Origin: Bryobacterales bacterium
GTDB taxonomy: Bacteria > Acidobacteriota > Terriglobia > Bryobacterales > Bryobacteraceae
Reading direction: 5' to 3'
Length of the DNA stretch: 64,000 bases
NCBI GenBank assembly: GCA_016721425.1
Contig: JADKID010000015.1
Location: 62,001 to 126,000 of the forward strand
Positions 17,842 to 26,262 of the stretch are shown piece by piece. The stretch's first letter is position 1. Each line of letters begins with the position of its first letter. The translations under genes and the position numbers were made by a program. The notes beneath the pieces were generated by a model that saw nothing but the letters and a program-made list of their open reading frames with translations, did no database searches and was not told the origin of the DNA.

Positions 17842-18421
17842 GCTGGTGGGCGGAGTGGCCGTCAAATTCGAGCGTGTCGGCGATCAGTTGAGCCCCGCTC
17901 AGCGAGCTCTTCGCCACGCCCGTCTTGCTGTGCTTGTGGGTATTGGCGGTCATGTGCCAGATCTCATGCGCCAGCACTCGCGCCAGCGCCCGGCCCATTA
18001 GCTTGTTGCCCGAGGCGATCTGCCCGCCGTGCATGGCGCTGCGTGCCGCCATTTTGACCTTGTCGCACAGCACTTCACTGAATGGCAGCACTTCGCCGTC
18101 TGTGGTGTGGGTGAAGGCCAGAGGTCCGCGCTCGTCCAGCAGCATCGGGGACATCTCCATGCGGCAATCGCCGCGGAATTTCACCATCACCAGATCCGAG
18201 ACGCTGACGCCCACGCCCATCTCATCCAGGCGTTTCCATTCCACCGGCCGGTTGCCCTGCTTCAGCAGGTTGGCCATCTCGGCCTGGAGCTCTTTCATGG
18301 CCTCCGGGGCCAGGGGGCGTTCCGCAGATACAACGACAGTGATCGGGTTGTGCAACGCAGGCAACCCTTCCAACGCCCACATCGGAGTGGAGAGTAGAAC
18401 GAGTACAAACAGGTAGCGCAC
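17819..18421 (-). CDS. Secreted small HExxH metalloprotein
   Basis: A 200-residue protein with a signal peptide (MRYLFVLVLLSTPMWALEG) and the zinc helix LAHEIWHMTAN at about residues 150-160. A possible third ligand lies further along, in DTLEFDGHS. A GTG start at 18421 is preceded by AAAGGG. It matches no protease family that I can name. Unlike the other HExxH protein at 4.4-5.0 kb it is exported. It could be a periplasmic zinc peptidase; this is inference from the motif only. Confidence 0.65.
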   Translation of the reverse strand: MRYLFVLVLLSTPMWALEGLPALHNPITVVVSAERPLAPEAMKELQAEMANLLKQGNRPVEWKRLDEMGVGVSVSDLVMVKFRGDCRMEMSPMLLDERGPLAFTHTTDGEVLPFSEVLCDKVKMAARSAMHGGQIASGNKLMGRALARVLAHEIWHMTANTHKHSKTGVAKSSLSGAQLIADTLEFDGHSAHQLTQKTAR

Positions 18422-18445
18422 GTGGCAACCCTTTCCACGGCCAAT

Positions 18446-19870
18446 CTACCACAATCCGAGCAGTTTCCACCAACCGAAGCCGATAGTCCCCCAAATTGCC
18501 AAGTGCATCAGACTAACGATGAACCCCACGCGCCACCAGTCTTTCAGCGCCACATAGCCTTGCGCGAAAAACATCGGCGACGGCGTTGTGCCGTAATTCG
18601 TGAGGCCGGCACTCAGGTTTGCGAAGCAGGCGAAGCTGAACACGACGAAGCCCAGCGGCGCGCCCTTGGCCGCCAGCAGGGCCAGGAATGGCGCGTACAT
18701 GGCCAGCAGATGCGCCGTGATGCTGGCAAAGAAATAGTGGGAGTAGTAGAAGATCAACAGCGCCACCAGCATCAGAGGGAGCCAGTCCAACGCAGCGAAA
18801 TGCGCACCCACGGATTTTGCGAATGTCTCGGTGACGTGCTGCTCATTCAGCGCCTTGCCCAGCCGCAGCAGTCCGCCGTACCAGATGAAGATGTCCCAGG
18901 CGGCGCGCTCGCCGATCACCTGGCTCCACTGCAACACGCCCGTCAGCAGCAGCGAGATGGCTCCGCAGAGCGCCGCCACGGTGATGTCGATGCCGGTCCA
19001 ACTCGAGCTCACCCACGCCCCGCAGACGCCGATGAATACCGCCAGCAGGATCTTCTCCTGGCTGGACATCGGGCCCATCTTCACAAGCTCGTCGTGCGCG
19101 AACGCTGATGCCTCCGGGGTGCGCGTCACCTCCGGCGGATAGAGTTTCATCACCACCCACGGCACCAGCGCCAGCGAGCAGAGTCCCGGCACAATGCCAG
19201 CCACCAGCCATCCTGCCCACGTCACCTTGTATCCGAACGTGCCCGCCATCTGTGCCGCCAGCGGATTGCTGGCCTGTCCGGTAAAGAACATGGCCGCCGT
19301 CACGCAGATGCTCTGATAGACGCCCACCATCAGGAACGCGCCCATGCGCCGCGAGGTGGCGCCCGGCGTGGAGCCGTATAGTTCCGCGATGGACCGCACG
19401 ATGGGCAGGATGACGCCGCCGGACCGCGCGCCGTTGGAGGGGATGATCGACGCCAACACCATGTCGGAGGCCGAGAGCGCATAGGCCACACCCAGCGTAC
19501 TCTTGCCGAAGAGCCGCACGAAGCCCAACGCGATGCGCCGCGCGAGGCCCGTATCGATCAACGCGCGAGAGATGAAGAACGCCGCCTGGACGAGCCACAC
19601 CGTGGTGTCGGCATAGCCCATGAGCGCGTCGGAGAGCTTCATCCCGGCCAGCAGCGGGGTCAGCGTGATGGCCAGCAAAACCAGCGCGCCGCCCGGTACG
19701 GGCTGGATGATGGAGCCGACGACCGTGCACAAAAACAGCCCAGTGAGGCTCCACGCCTGCGGGGTTAAGGACTCCGGCCGCGGCACTCCATAGACGAATG
19801 CCACATACAGCAGAACGAGGAGCCCGAGGCCCCAGATCATCTTGTTTCTATTGGTCGCCGCGTCAGCCAC
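18446..19870 (-). CDS. DASS-family (SLC13) anion:sodium symporter
   Basis: A 474-residue transporter with about 11-12 membrane segments. Two inverted repeats carry the Ser-Asn-type ion sites: SIIPSNGARSGGVILPI (about residues 140-157) and NLSAGLTNYGTTPSP (about 425-439). These fit the divalent anion:Na+ symporter family (citrate, succinate, tartrate or sulfate). A GTG start at 19870 is assumed; an internal ATG (NKMIWGL) is possible. The substrate is unknown. Confidence 0.88.
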   Translation of the reverse strand: MADAATNRNKMIWGLGLLVLLYVAFVYGVPRPESLTPQAWSLTGLFLCTVVGSIIQPVPGGALVLLAITLTPLLAGMKLSDALMGYADTTVWLVQAAFFISRALIDTGLARRIALGFVRLFGKSTLGVAYALSASDMVLASIIPSNGARSGGVILPIVRSIAELYGSTPGATSRRMGAFLMVGVYQSICVTAAMFFTGQASNPLAAQMAGTFGYKVTWAGWLVAGIVPGLCSLALVPWVVMKLYPPEVTRTPEASAFAHDELVKMGPMSSQEKILLAVFIGVCGAWVSSSWTGIDITVAALCGAISLLLTGVLQWSQVIGERAAWDIFIWYGGLLRLGKALNEQHVTETFAKSVGAHFAALDWLPLMLVALLIFYYSHYFFASITAHLLAMYAPFLALLAAKGAPLGFVVFSFACFANLSAGLTNYGTTPSPMFFAQGYVALKDWWRVGFIVSLMHLAIWGTIGFGWWKLLGLW

Positions 19871-19897
19871 AAGTATCGAGTCTACACGGCAGGGCGG

Positions 19898-22211
19898 CTA
19901 GAGCGTGCGGTCGAAACTCAGGGCTGCGATGAGCTTCTCCAAGTCCGCCTCGGCCGCCGTCACTTTCTGCTCCATGGCGGCCGTTTCCTTCCTTAGCGCG
20001 TCTATCCGATTCTCCTGCGCGTTGAGTTGCTTCGTGTAGCGTTGGAGCAGCGATTTCTCCTCCGCGCTGCCCTTCAGTGCTTTCATGTTCTCGCGTAGCC
20101 GCTCCTGATCTTCGCCGATGCTTTCGACCTCCGCATCGAGCTTCGCCTTCTGGTCCTCCAGTTCGCTGACGACGCGCTTCTGAGCGACTACCTTCCGGAG
20201 TGCCTCCTCAAGAGGCTTGTCGATCGAACTTTCCTTCACGAATGCATCCACCATCTCCGGCTTGATCATCCCAATCGAATAGGTCGTTTCTGCCGCCCGG
20301 CCTTCCTCCACGAGCAGGGTGGCCGTTTGCTTCGGAGCCACGGGCAAGCGGAATCTCATCCATTGCGCCGTCGTCTCCACGGGCCGAGTATCGCTGCGCA
20401 ACTCAAATCCCTGTCGCACAGGATGCTCCACCAGCACGGCCCTGGCGGTCGCGTCCTCATTGCGAAATGTGTAGCTCTTCTTCTCGCGCATCTCGCGGAA
20501 GTGCACCATCACCCCGTTGGCAACCTTCACCCTAGACACTCGTAGCGCCGCCGACTCCTGCTTGGCGGTCACCGTGAGTGCGAGGTCCGTCGCATAGCTC
20601 ACCAACCTCTTCTCGTCCGGCCGCAGTGGCTCCAACAACCCCTCACCCGCGAAGGACTCGTCCTCCAGCACCGTGAAGCTCCCGCCATCCAACGTCAGCC
20701 CGCTCGTGTTCTTGAGCCACAGCGCCCGTTGTGGTTTCGGAAGCCCCGCGTTCGCATTCCAAATGGAAACCTTCTCCGCCTCCACATTCGACTGGACAAT
20801 CGGCACCAGCGCGGACTGGTTCTTGCGAATGGTGATAGGCTCCTTCAGCTTGTATTCAAAAAGGTCGCCTAACTGCTGCGCTCGCGCGGCAGCCTCCGCG
20901 ACACGGTAGGAACCGCCGCCAAAGCCGCTACTCCGTGCAGGCGAAGGCGGCGGAGGTGGAGGCAGAGGAGCCATCTTCCTCGATACGCCCCCCGCCAGTC
21001 CGCCCAGCGACCGGTTGCTCGTCGCCCTGCGCGACGCTGACACGTCAATACTCTCTGAAACGCTGCCGACCTGCAGCATCACGTCTCGCCGCGTCGTCTG
21101 CCCGACTACCGCAGCTACACCCGCCTCTGAGGTCTTTTGAAACCCGGAGGCCGTCACCTCTAGCTGGTAAGATCCCGGGGCCAGACTCGAAAGCTCATAG
21201 TTGCCGCTCCCATCCACCGTCGTTTCGCCCGCCACCTCGCCACCCTCATTCAGAGCCCGCACTCTCGCGTTCGGAACCCCTGAGCCTGACTGGTCTCGCA
21301 CCACACCAGTCACACGGCCGCCCCCTGTCGCCAGCGTCGACTCGAAGGTCTGTGGAGTCGCGATGTAGCCGGTTGCCAGCGCCACCTCCGGACGCCGTGA
21401 ATAGTACGGCTGCGACAGCTTCTGAATGAACGACTGCGGCGCGCCCGCCACCAGCGACATCTGCACGCCCACCCAATCCTGCCCCACCACGTTGTCCACA
21501 ATCGCCCAGCCTTGCAGCAGCGGCTTCGCCTGCAACACAATGCGGTACGTGGTCTTCCACACTGGCACTTCGCTCACGTAGCTGACGAAAAGGGACCGTT
21601 CGCCAGTCCCAGACGTGGACACTACCATGCGTCGCACGTCCGGCTCCCAGGCCGACGACAACAGGTCGAGATACTGCCCCACCTTGCCCGAGAAACCTTG
21701 CTCCAGCAATTTCACCGAGAACGCAGGAGATAGCTCTGTGGTCCGCAGTTCGCCGGCGTCCGTGATCAACGACAGGTAGTCCACCACCAGGGCCGTGCCG
21801 GCAGTCACCTTGCTTTTGCGCTCGATGCTGAGCAGACGGCCTGTGATCACGTTGGTGCCGCTGCGCACTTCCAACTTGGCCCCGCGCATTCCGCCCAGCA
21901 GTTCCGCCAGCGTGGACTTCTCCCCCGTCCCCAGACGCAGATCCGCCATCTGCCGGTCCGCCGGCGCGGCCGAATCATACGTGATGCCGCCGATCCGCCC
22001 GCCATTCAGATCCAGCACGGTCAGCGACTTCAGCACATCGTTCAACTGCCCCGTCGTGAAGGGAATCGTCACGTTCTGGTTGCCGTTGATCTTTCCTACG
22101 TGCTCGAAATAACCCAACGCCATTCTTGTAGAGCACCACGCGCTTGACCGGCAGCTCCTGCGCCGCCAGCAACCCCGTCACCAGCCACGTCACGCAAAAC
22201 AACTTTGTCAC
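19898..22211 (-). CDS. Secreted DUF4139-type protein, interrupted by +1 frameshift
   Basis: Two frames form one gene. The first starts at a GTG at 22211 with a perfect GGAGG site and encodes a signal peptide (ending LLAAQ) and VVLYKNGVG. The second, read from about 22110 on, continues as YFEHVGKINGNQ and runs 740 residues to 19898. The expected family text LYKNGVGYFEH is reached only by skipping one base. Later parts are a carboxypeptidase-regulatory-like domain (about residues 265-370 of the second frame), a DUF4139-like beta region and a C-terminal coiled coil (about 620-735). It may be a pseudogene, a sequence error or recoded. Function unknown. Confidence 0.7.
22107..22115 (-). other. Frameshift site (TTT CGA context)
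   Basis: On the coding strand, zero frame reads GGC GTT GGG TTA TTT CGA, while the downstream protein is in the +1 frame (TTC GAG). One extra T in GGGTTATTTC would explain it. So would a +1 slip of tRNA-Phe from TTT to TTC ahead of a CGA codon, which would give NGVGLFEHVG with correct alignment. Confidence 0.75.
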
Positions 22212-22227
22212 AACAGCCTCCGATCGG

Positions 22228-23055
22228 TTACTTCAACAGCCGCGACATCGCGCGGTCCGCCAGCACCTTACCCTTGGTCTGACACACGGGGCAGTAGTTT
22301 GTTTCATTCGTCGCGTAGCGTATCCGCTGCACGATGGCGCTGCAAACCGGGCACGGCAGCTTGTGCCGCCCATGCACGGCCATCTCCGCGCGAAACGCCG
22401 TCACCTTTTCGGGAAACTCGCCCGCGGCCTCGGCCCGCAGGCGGTCCGTCCACTCCACCAGCGTCACGCGCGTAGCCTCGAACAATCCGCCAATCTCGCC
22501 GTCGCTCATCTTCTGCGTCAACAGCAGCGGCGACATGCGCGCCCGGTGCAGGATCTCATCCGAATACGCGTTCCCGATTCCACTGAAAGTATGCGGGTCA
22601 ATCAGTGCGTTTTTCACCGTGTGGTTCTCCCGCCGCAGCGCCGCCGCAAACTCAACCAGCGTGCACTCCAACGGTTCGACGCCCGCCGGATCCAACGCGG
22701 CCGGATCGCGCGTCAAATGCAGGGACGCGCGCCGCTGCGTTCCGGCTTCCGTTAAATGCAAAGTTCCCGAAGAAAAAATAAACGATGCCAGCACCTTGCC
22801 GCCTTTGCGATTCCAGTGCAGCCGCCCGGCGATCATTAAATGCAGCACCAGCCAGACGCCGTTCTCGCAGCGCATCGCAATCCGCTTGCCCACGCGCCGC
22901 AGCTCGACGATCCTCTGCCCCTCGGCCTCGCGCAGCGGCGGCTCTACCGATCGCAACAGGAACGGCGTCTTCAGTTCCACGCGCTCCAGTCGCTCCCCCT
23001 GCACACGCGCCGCCAGCGCCTCAATGTACACGGTGATATCGGGCAGTTCAGGCAT
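22228..23055 (-). CDS. Fpg/Nei-family DNA glycosylase/AP lyase
   Basis: A 275-residue base-excision repair enzyme. The mature N-terminus PELPD supplies the catalytic Pro and Glu. The helix-two-turn-helix region includes NALIDPHTFSGIGNAYSDEIL, and the C-terminal zinc finger is CPVC...CPVC (about residues 240-265). DITVY instead of EVE after PELP, and the unusual finger spacing, suggest a Nei-like subfamily rather than MutM proper. It overlaps the upstream GDPD stop by 8 bp. Confidence 0.88.
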   Translation of the reverse strand: MPELPDITVYIEALAARVQGERLERVELKTPFLLRSVEPPLREAEGQRIVELRRVGKRIAMRCENGVWLVLHLMIAGRLHWNRKGGKVLASFIFSSGTLHLTEAGTQRRASLHLTRDPAALDPAGVEPLECTLVEFAAALRRENHTVKNALIDPHTFSGIGNAYSDEILHRARMSPLLLTQKMSDGEIGGLFEATRVTLVEWTDRLRAEAAGEFPEKVTAFRAEMAVHGRHKLPCPVCSAIVQRIRYATNETNYCPVCQTKGKVLADRAMSRLLK

Positions 23056-23680
23056 GGAGTTGTTTGGCGCGCAGCCAGGCCAGCAACGCGGTCGGCTTAT
23101 CCGTTTGGATGCCCGTCACGCCCGCGTCCAGCGCCGCCTGCCACGCCGCCTCGTTGTCGTTCTTGCCCAGACGATCCGCGATCACGCCGCACCCCGCGGC
23201 TCTCGCAATTGCGATCACTTCGCTGTTCAACTGCGACGACAGCGCCACCGCCGGCGGCTTCAACGCTGCGATGACATTGCGCGTGCCCTCCACCGACATC
23301 GCCTCCGGCAGGCACGGCCAACCGGGCCGCAACTGCACCAGTTCCTTTTGCAGGGGGAACGCCGCGTAGGTCAGGATCTGCGAACGCATCCCATGCCGCT
23401 CCACTGCGCCGATAATCGCCGCCGGCATGGCGTCCTTCACGTCGAGATAGATCCCGATGCGCCCTTTCGCCAGGTCCAGCACTTCGTCAAACGTGGGCAG
23501 GACATCGCCCGCCACGAGTTTGTCGTGCTTGATGCGGAGAGAGCCGTCGGCCGCCGTGCGCAGATCGATCTCGATGTAGTCGCAGCCCAGCGCGATGGCC
23601 GCCTGAAATCCGGCCAGCGAGTTCTGCGCCTCGTGCTCGTGCGCACCGCGATGCGCCGCCACCAGAATCGTGTGTTTCAT
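23048..23680 (-). CDS. Glycerophosphodiester phosphodiesterase family protein
   Basis: A 210-residue GDPD TIM barrel. It has AAHRGAHEHEAQNSLAGF (catalytic His and Arg near residues 9-10 and the Glu/Asn positions), then YIEIDLRTAADG (metal-binding E-x-D) and IKHDKLV. This matches the cytoplasmic short form with no signal peptide. The ATG at 23680 lies 1 bp after the ParA-like stop, so the longer frame is rejected. It probably hydrolyses glycerophosphodiesters to glycerol-3-phosphate; exact specificity is unknown. Confidence 0.87.
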   Translation of the reverse strand: MKHTILVAAHRGAHEHEAQNSLAGFQAAIALGCDYIEIDLRTAADGSLRIKHDKLVAGDVLPTFDEVLDLAKGRIGIYLDVKDAMPAAIIGAVERHGMRSQILTYAAFPLQKELVQLRPGWPCLPEAMSVEGTRNVIAALKPPAVALSSQLNSEVIAIARAAGCGVIADRLGKNDNEAAWQAALDAGVTGIQTDKPTALLAWLRAKQLHA

Positions 23681-23681
23681 T

Positions 23682-24329
23682 TCAACGAGCCAGGATGCGC
23701 ACAACCGCCTTGGCCAGCGCATCGAACTCCACGTGCGAGGTGGAGCCCGGCGCAAACTCGACAATGGTCAGCCCCGATTCGACAGCCTCCGCCAGCGCAA
23801 CGCGCAGGCTGATGGCCGGCAGCACCTTGCGCCCCATGTCCGCCAGCGTGGCGGGCAGCGCCTTGCTCAGATTGGTGCTCATCGCCACCTTGGAGGGGAC
23901 AAAGCGGATGCGCGTCTTCTTCTCGCGCCGCGCCGCGCGCGCCTTTTCGGCGAGAGCGAGCGATTGCTGGAGTGCCATCAGGTCCAGCGGCGAAGGACCG
24001 CAGGGCAGCAGGATCACGTCGGCCAGCAGCATGGCCTGATACGCCGTTTCGGGCATGCCTGGCGGCGTATCGATCACCACGATATCGGCCGCCTTCTGTG
24101 CGGCCTTGGCCTGAGCCTTCAACTTCGCCACGTCGCCATCCGGCACGGTCTGCACGCAGGTGGAGAGCACGCCCTGGCCCTGTGCCGCCCAGGCCGCGAG
24201 GCTGTGCTGCGGATCGGCGTCCAAAAGCACGACAGATCGCTTTCTGGCGAGAAACTCCCCCGCCAGATTTCCGGCAATGGTGGACTTCCCGATTCCGCCC
24301 TTGCGACCCGCAACCGTGATGATGGCCAT
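23682..24329 (-). CDS. ParA/MinD-like P-loop ATPase
   Basis: A 215-residue deviant Walker A ATPase: AGRKGGIGKSTIAGNLA at about residues 7-23, and Walker B-like DIVVIDTPPGMP. The Lys in KGG marks the ParA/MinD class. The ATG at 24329 is preferred over a TTG nine bases upstream. There is no ParB, MinC/E or plasmid feature nearby. Its neighbours GDPD and Fpg are transcribed with it, so a cargo-positioning role is inference. Confidence 0.85.
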   Translation of the reverse strand: MAIITVAGRKGGIGKSTIAGNLAGEFLARKRSVVLLDADPQHSLAAWAAQGQGVLSTCVQTVPDGDVAKLKAQAKAAQKAADIVVIDTPPGMPETAYQAMLLADVILLPCGPSPLDLMALQQSLALAEKARAARREKKTRIRFVPSKVAMSTNLSKALPATLADMGRKVLPAISLRVALAEAVESGLTIVEFAPGSTSHVEFDALAKAVVRILAR

Positions 24330-24359
24330 AGCAGCCAATATATCGAAATTATGCGGTGA

Positions 24360-26150
24360 TTATTGTGCCGGGCGGCGTAACTGGATGCCCAGATCCCGCA
24401 ACTGCTTCTCGTTGGCGGGCGACGGCGCCTCGCACATCAGATCCGTACCCTTGGCCGTCTTCGGGAACGGGATCACTTCGCGGATCGAGGTCTCGCCCGC
24501 CAGGATCATCACCAGGCGGTCCAACCCCAGCGCGATGCCGCCGTGGGGCGGCGCGCCGTAGGTGAGCGCTTCCAGCAAAAAGCCGAAGCGCGATTTCGCC
24601 TCTTCGAGACTCATGCCGAGCGCCGAGAAAATGCGCGACTGCACATCCTGCCGGTGGATACGAATCGAGCCGGAGCCCAACTCCACGCCGTTCAGCACGA
24701 TGTCGTAGCTGCGGGCGCGGCAGCGGGCCGGATTCGATTCCAGCTTGTCGATATCCTCGTCGTTGGGCGACGTGAAAGGATGATGCGCCGCCATCCAGCG
24801 CTGGTCTTCCTCGTCCCATTCGAACATGGGGAAATCGAGGACCCACAGGAAGCGGAAATCCTTCGGATCGAGCAAGCCGTGACGGTCGTTGTACTTCTGA
24901 CCCGCGAAGAGCCGCAACTGCCCGCAGGCCTGAAACACGGTCTCTTCCGGTCTCTGCCCCTTGGGCTCGCCGCGCCAGCCGGCCAGCAGCAACAGGTCGT
25001 TTTCGGTGGCGCCGGTGAGCGCTCGTACCTGGGTCATCGGCTCGGCGAAATCGCGCTCCAGCCGCTTCGGATCGTCGTAGACCGAGAGGCCGCGCTCCTT
25101 GCCATAATCCTTGAGCTCGTCCCGTTCCTTGCGGCTGAGCGCACCGGTTTTCGGAATCGTGATGGCCACCAGCGGCAGTCCCGCGGCGGTCAATCCGGCG
25201 TCGGCCGGGAAAAGGTGTTCCACCGGCCAGAAGCGCGGCAGGCGCAGGTCCGGCTTATCGATGCCGTAGCCCTGCATGGCCTCCGCGTAGCTCATCCGCG
25301 GGAACGGTCCCTTGACGTCGTAGCCGGCCACCTTGCAGACTTTTTCGATCAGCGGCTCGATGGTGCCGAAGATGGTCTCTTCCTGGGGGAAGGACATCTC
25401 CAGATCGATCTGCGTGAACTCGTACTGGCGATCCGCGCGCAGGTCCTCGTCGCGGAAGCAGCGCACAATCTGAAAGTACTTGTCGTAGCCGCTCACCATC
25501 AGCAACTGCTTGAAGATCTGCGGCGATTGCGGCAGCGCGTAGAAATTGCCCGGCTGCACCCGCGAGGGCACCAGGAAATCGCGCGCGCCTTCCGGCGTCG
25601 ACTTCGTCATGAAGGGCGTTTCGATCTCCAGAAAGCCCTGCCCGAAGAGCTCCTGCCGCACGGCCAGAGTGATGTGCGAGCGCAGCATGATGTTGCGCTG
25701 CATGTGCGGCCGGCGCAGATCGACGTAGCGGTACTTCAGCCGCGTCTCTTCGCTCACGTCCACGTGCTCTTCCATCGGGAACGGCGGCGTTTCACTGGTA
25801 TTCAGCAGCCACAGTTTCTCGGCCACCACTTCCACTTCGCCCGTGGGGATGTTGGGGTTGAAATTGTCGGCCGAGCGCGCCTCGACAAACCCCTCAATCG
25901 CAATCACATACTCGGAGCGCAGCAGTTCCGCGCGTCCGTGCAGGTCCGCGTCGCCTTCGGCGCGGAAGACAATCTGCGTCACGCCCTCGCGGTCGCGCAG
26001 GTGGATGAAGATCACCCCGCCCAGATCGCGGCGGCGGTAGACCCACCCCATCACGACCACGCGCTTGCCTTCGTCGCTGGCGCGCAGCGCTCCACAGGTA
26101 TGAGTCCGGCGAAGATCGCCAAGGAAGTCCAAAGTAACTTGTTGGGCCAT
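24360..26150 (-). CDS. aspS: Aspartyl-tRNA synthetase
   Basis: A 596-residue bacterial-type class II AspRS. The N-terminal OB anticodon domain is followed by motif 2 (IVRCFRDEDLRADRQYEFTQ), the GAD insertion domain (about residues 300-420) and motif 3 (GIALGLDRLVMILAG). The ATG at 26150 gives the usual N-terminus with RTHTCG, so the 37-residue upstream extension is rejected. It is cytoplasmic and charges tRNA-Asp. Whether it also charges tRNA-Asn cannot be decided here. Confidence 0.96.
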   Translation of the reverse strand: MAQQVTLDFLGDLRRTHTCGALRASDEGKRVVVMGWVYRRRDLGGVIFIHLRDREGVTQIVFRAEGDADLHGRAELLRSEYVIAIEGFVEARSADNFNPNIPTGEVEVVAEKLWLLNTSETPPFPMEEHVDVSEETRLKYRYVDLRRPHMQRNIMLRSHITLAVRQELFGQGFLEIETPFMTKSTPEGARDFLVPSRVQPGNFYALPQSPQIFKQLLMVSGYDKYFQIVRCFRDEDLRADRQYEFTQIDLEMSFPQEETIFGTIEPLIEKVCKVAGYDVKGPFPRMSYAEAMQGYGIDKPDLRLPRFWPVEHLFPADAGLTAAGLPLVAITIPKTGALSRKERDELKDYGKERGLSVYDDPKRLERDFAEPMTQVRALTGATENDLLLLAGWRGEPKGQRPEETVFQACGQLRLFAGQKYNDRHGLLDPKDFRFLWVLDFPMFEWDEEDQRWMAAHHPFTSPNDEDIDKLESNPARCRARSYDIVLNGVELGSGSIRIHRQDVQSRIFSALGMSLEEAKSRFGFLLEALTYGAPPHGGIALGLDRLVMILAGETSIREVIPFPKTAKGTDLMCEAPSPANEKQLRDLGIQLRRPAQ

Positions 26151-26228
26151 GCTTAAAACACCCGGATGGGTAGATCCTGATATTGTATCACACGGGCCTT
26201 TAGCCAATACCTTCAACAACTTAAGGAG

Positions 26229-26262
26229 GGTGGCCCGGGCGGGAGCCCGCCCCGGTTCCACC
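26229..26262. repeat. 34-bp GC-rich imperfect palindrome after cytochrome b stop
   Basis: GGTGG and CCACC flank nested arms (CCCGGGCGGG, an AG centre, then CCCGCCCCGG). The palindrome begins at the stop codon of the cytochrome b gene (minus strand). It could be a stem-loop ending that transcript, but it lacks a U tract and may instead be a REP-like dispersed element. Confidence 0.45.
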
